Source: Mycoplasmatota bacterium (GTDB lineage Bacteria; Bacillota_I; Bacilli_A; Izemoplasmatales; Hujiaoplasmataceae). Taken from it: a stretch of DNA of 34,447 nucleotides. The stretch spans positions 1 through 34,447 of the forward strand of contig JAEIOE010000022.1 of assembly GCA_016342455.1 (NCBI GenBank), given 5' to 3'. The translations under genes were made by a program, and so were the position numbers. Numbering within the stretch: the stretch's first letter is position 1; each line of letters begins with the position of its first letter. The notes under the pieces are model-generated. The model was not told the DNA's origin. It ran no database searches and saw only the letters and a list, made by a program, of their open reading frames with translations. Below are positions 33,420 to 34,447 of the stretch, in pieces.

Positions 33420-34282
33420 TATACGGCCACCTTTCCTTTAATTCCTGGATGTGGACGATACCCTTCTAACTTGAAGTCTTCATAGACAAAGTCATTGATA
33501 TCATCGCGGTGAGTAATCACCATACTAGGAAGTTCTCTCGGTTCTCTTGATAATTGAAGATTCACTTGTTCTAAATGATTTGAATAGATATGTGCATCAC
33601 CAACAGTATGAACAAACTCATAAGCAACTAATCCCGTTACCTCAGCTACCATCATCAATAATATAGCGTAAGATGCAATATTAAAAGGAACGCCTAAGAA
33701 TGCATCCGCAGATCTTTGATATAGTTGTAACGATAATTTCCCATCATTCACATAAAACTGAAATAATAGATGACATGGAGGCAAAGCCATGTCTTTCAGT
33801 CTTGGAGGATTCCAAGCAGAAACGATTAATCTGCGGCTGTTTGGATTTGTTTTGATTTGTTCTATAATATTAGCCAATTGATCATAACCTTCAAAATCAC
33901 GCCATTGTTTACCATATACAGGTCCTAAATCACCATGTTTTTTACAAAAAGTATCATCGGTTCTGACTAATTCTACATACTCAGCCATCGTTTCACCATT
34001 AAAATCACTGGATTCAGTGAACTTTTTATAAGGCCACTCATTCCAAATCCTAACATTATTATCAGCTAAATATCTCAGTGATGTATCCCCTTTTATGAAC
34101 CATAATAGTTCATGAATAATTGACTTTAAATGGACTTTCTTCGTTGTAAGAAGTGGAAATCCATCTTGGAGATTAAATCGCATTTGATAGCCGAATGTTG
34201 AGATAATACCTGTGTTAGTTCGGTCAGGTTTTTCCAGACCCTTTTCTAAAATATGTTCTAAAAATTCTAAATACTGTTTCAT
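33419..34282 (-). CDS. thyA: Thymidylate synthase
   Basis: A 287-residue ThyA that methylates dUMP to dTMP with methylene-tetrahydrofolate. [18 protein letters not shown] is the N-terminal phosphate-binding part; the nucleophile is Cys170 in [30 protein letters not shown] and THRDD-INDF are also conserved. Length is typical for firmicutes. The ATG at 34282 has AGGTGA seven bases upstream; the in-frame TTG at 34285 is not needed. First gene of a seven-gene minus-strand run ending at 29563. Confidence 0.97.
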   Translation of the reverse strand: MKQYLEFLEHILEKGLEKPDRTNTGIISTFGYQMRFNLQDGFPLLTTKKVHLKSIIHELLWFIKGDTSLRYLADNNVRIWNEWPYKKFTESSDFNGETMAEYVELVRTDDTFCKKHGDLGPVYGKQWRDFEGYDQLANIIEQIKTNPNSRRLIVSAWNPPRLKDMALPPCHLLFQFYVNDGKLSLQLYQRSADAFLGVPFNIASYAILLMMVAEVTGLVAYEFVHTVGDAHIYSNHLEQVNLQLSREPRELPSMVITHRDDINDFVYEDFKLEGYRPHPGIKGKVAV

Positions 34283-34318
34283 CAAATCACCTAATAAAAA
34301 TTATAACACTATTTTAAA

Positions 34319-34348
34319 ATTATAAAAAGACTTTATTAAATATCACAA
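34319..34348 (-). promoter_or_regulatory. Predicted promoter of the thyA operon
   Basis: On the minus strand TTGTGA (34348-34343) and TATAAT (34324-34319) with 18 bp between. A second TATAAT-like element at 34305-34300 is closer to the gene but has no good -35 partner. Confidence 0.4.
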
Positions 34349-34397
34349 TAAAAAAAATCTGCCTATTTCCTCACCCAAGTTTGACACTTTGAATATA

Positions 34398-34443
34398 ATA
34401 AAATCAACTAAACGACCAATAATGGAAGTTTAGTTGATTTTAT
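34398..34443. terminator. Long inverted repeat at the right edge
   Basis: A 16-bp perfect stem (34398-34413 with 34428-34443) around a 14-base loop. T-rich ends on both strands allow it to act as a terminator for a minus-strand gene lying beyond the window, upstream of thyA. Confidence 0.6.
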
Positions 34444-34447
34444 AAAT

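Overview
The window is AT-rich DNA with short 5' leaders, strong Shine-Dalgarno sites, Gram-positive lipoprotein signals (no outer-membrane proteins) and TGA used as a stop. This suggests a low-GC Bacillota or Mycoplasmatota lineage that keeps the standard code (Izemoplasma-, Haloplasma- or Acholeplasma-like). That placement is inference; no rRNA or tRNA gene is visible. Most genes lie on the minus strand.

Region 1 (about 1-4260): a hemolysin III/TrhA-type membrane protein; a MarR-controlled operon with a flavin-type ferredoxin reductase-like enzyme and two adjacent half-size COG0701 permeases; and a DUF445 membrane protein. The MarR promoter carries two palindromes, one overlapping the -10 box.

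Region 2 (4330-6817): a complete-length IS66-family element with matching 12-bp ends. tnpB is open, but tnpA and tnpC carry four in-frame premature stops, all TAA, with no frameshift.

Region 3 (6899-21790): a polysaccharide-utilisation locus. The minus-strand operon runs solute-binding lipoprotein, two MalF/MalG-type permeases, a cytosolic GH43 enzyme, a 1521-residue CBM9-like multi-domain lipoprotein, and a GH43 lipoprotein. Divergently, an AraC regulator and a GH2 enzyme form a small plus-strand operon. The shared control region holds an exact 16-bp direct repeat, one copy 23 nt upstream of each -35 box. The likely logic is capture and cutting of a glycan at the surface, import of oligosaccharides, and completion by cytosolic GH43 and GH2 enzymes. 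The transporter ATPase is not encoded here.

Region 4 (21834-29530): a stand-alone SagB-type nitroreductase, then a minus-strand operon whose first gene joins a TetR-like DNA-binding domain to what looks like a degenerate ABC ATPase without Walker A. It is followed by an ABC-2-type permease, a GH36 alpha-galactosidase and a GH2 enzyme. The promoter is near-consensus with a 12-bp palindrome over the -10 box. This regulator/permease pair is the most unusual thing in the window.

Region 5 (29539-34447): a housekeeping minus-strand run with thyA, folA, a PlsC-type acyltransferase, two half-size chromate-transporter-family proteins, a PAP2 phosphatase and a YcxB-like protein, closed by a clear terminator.
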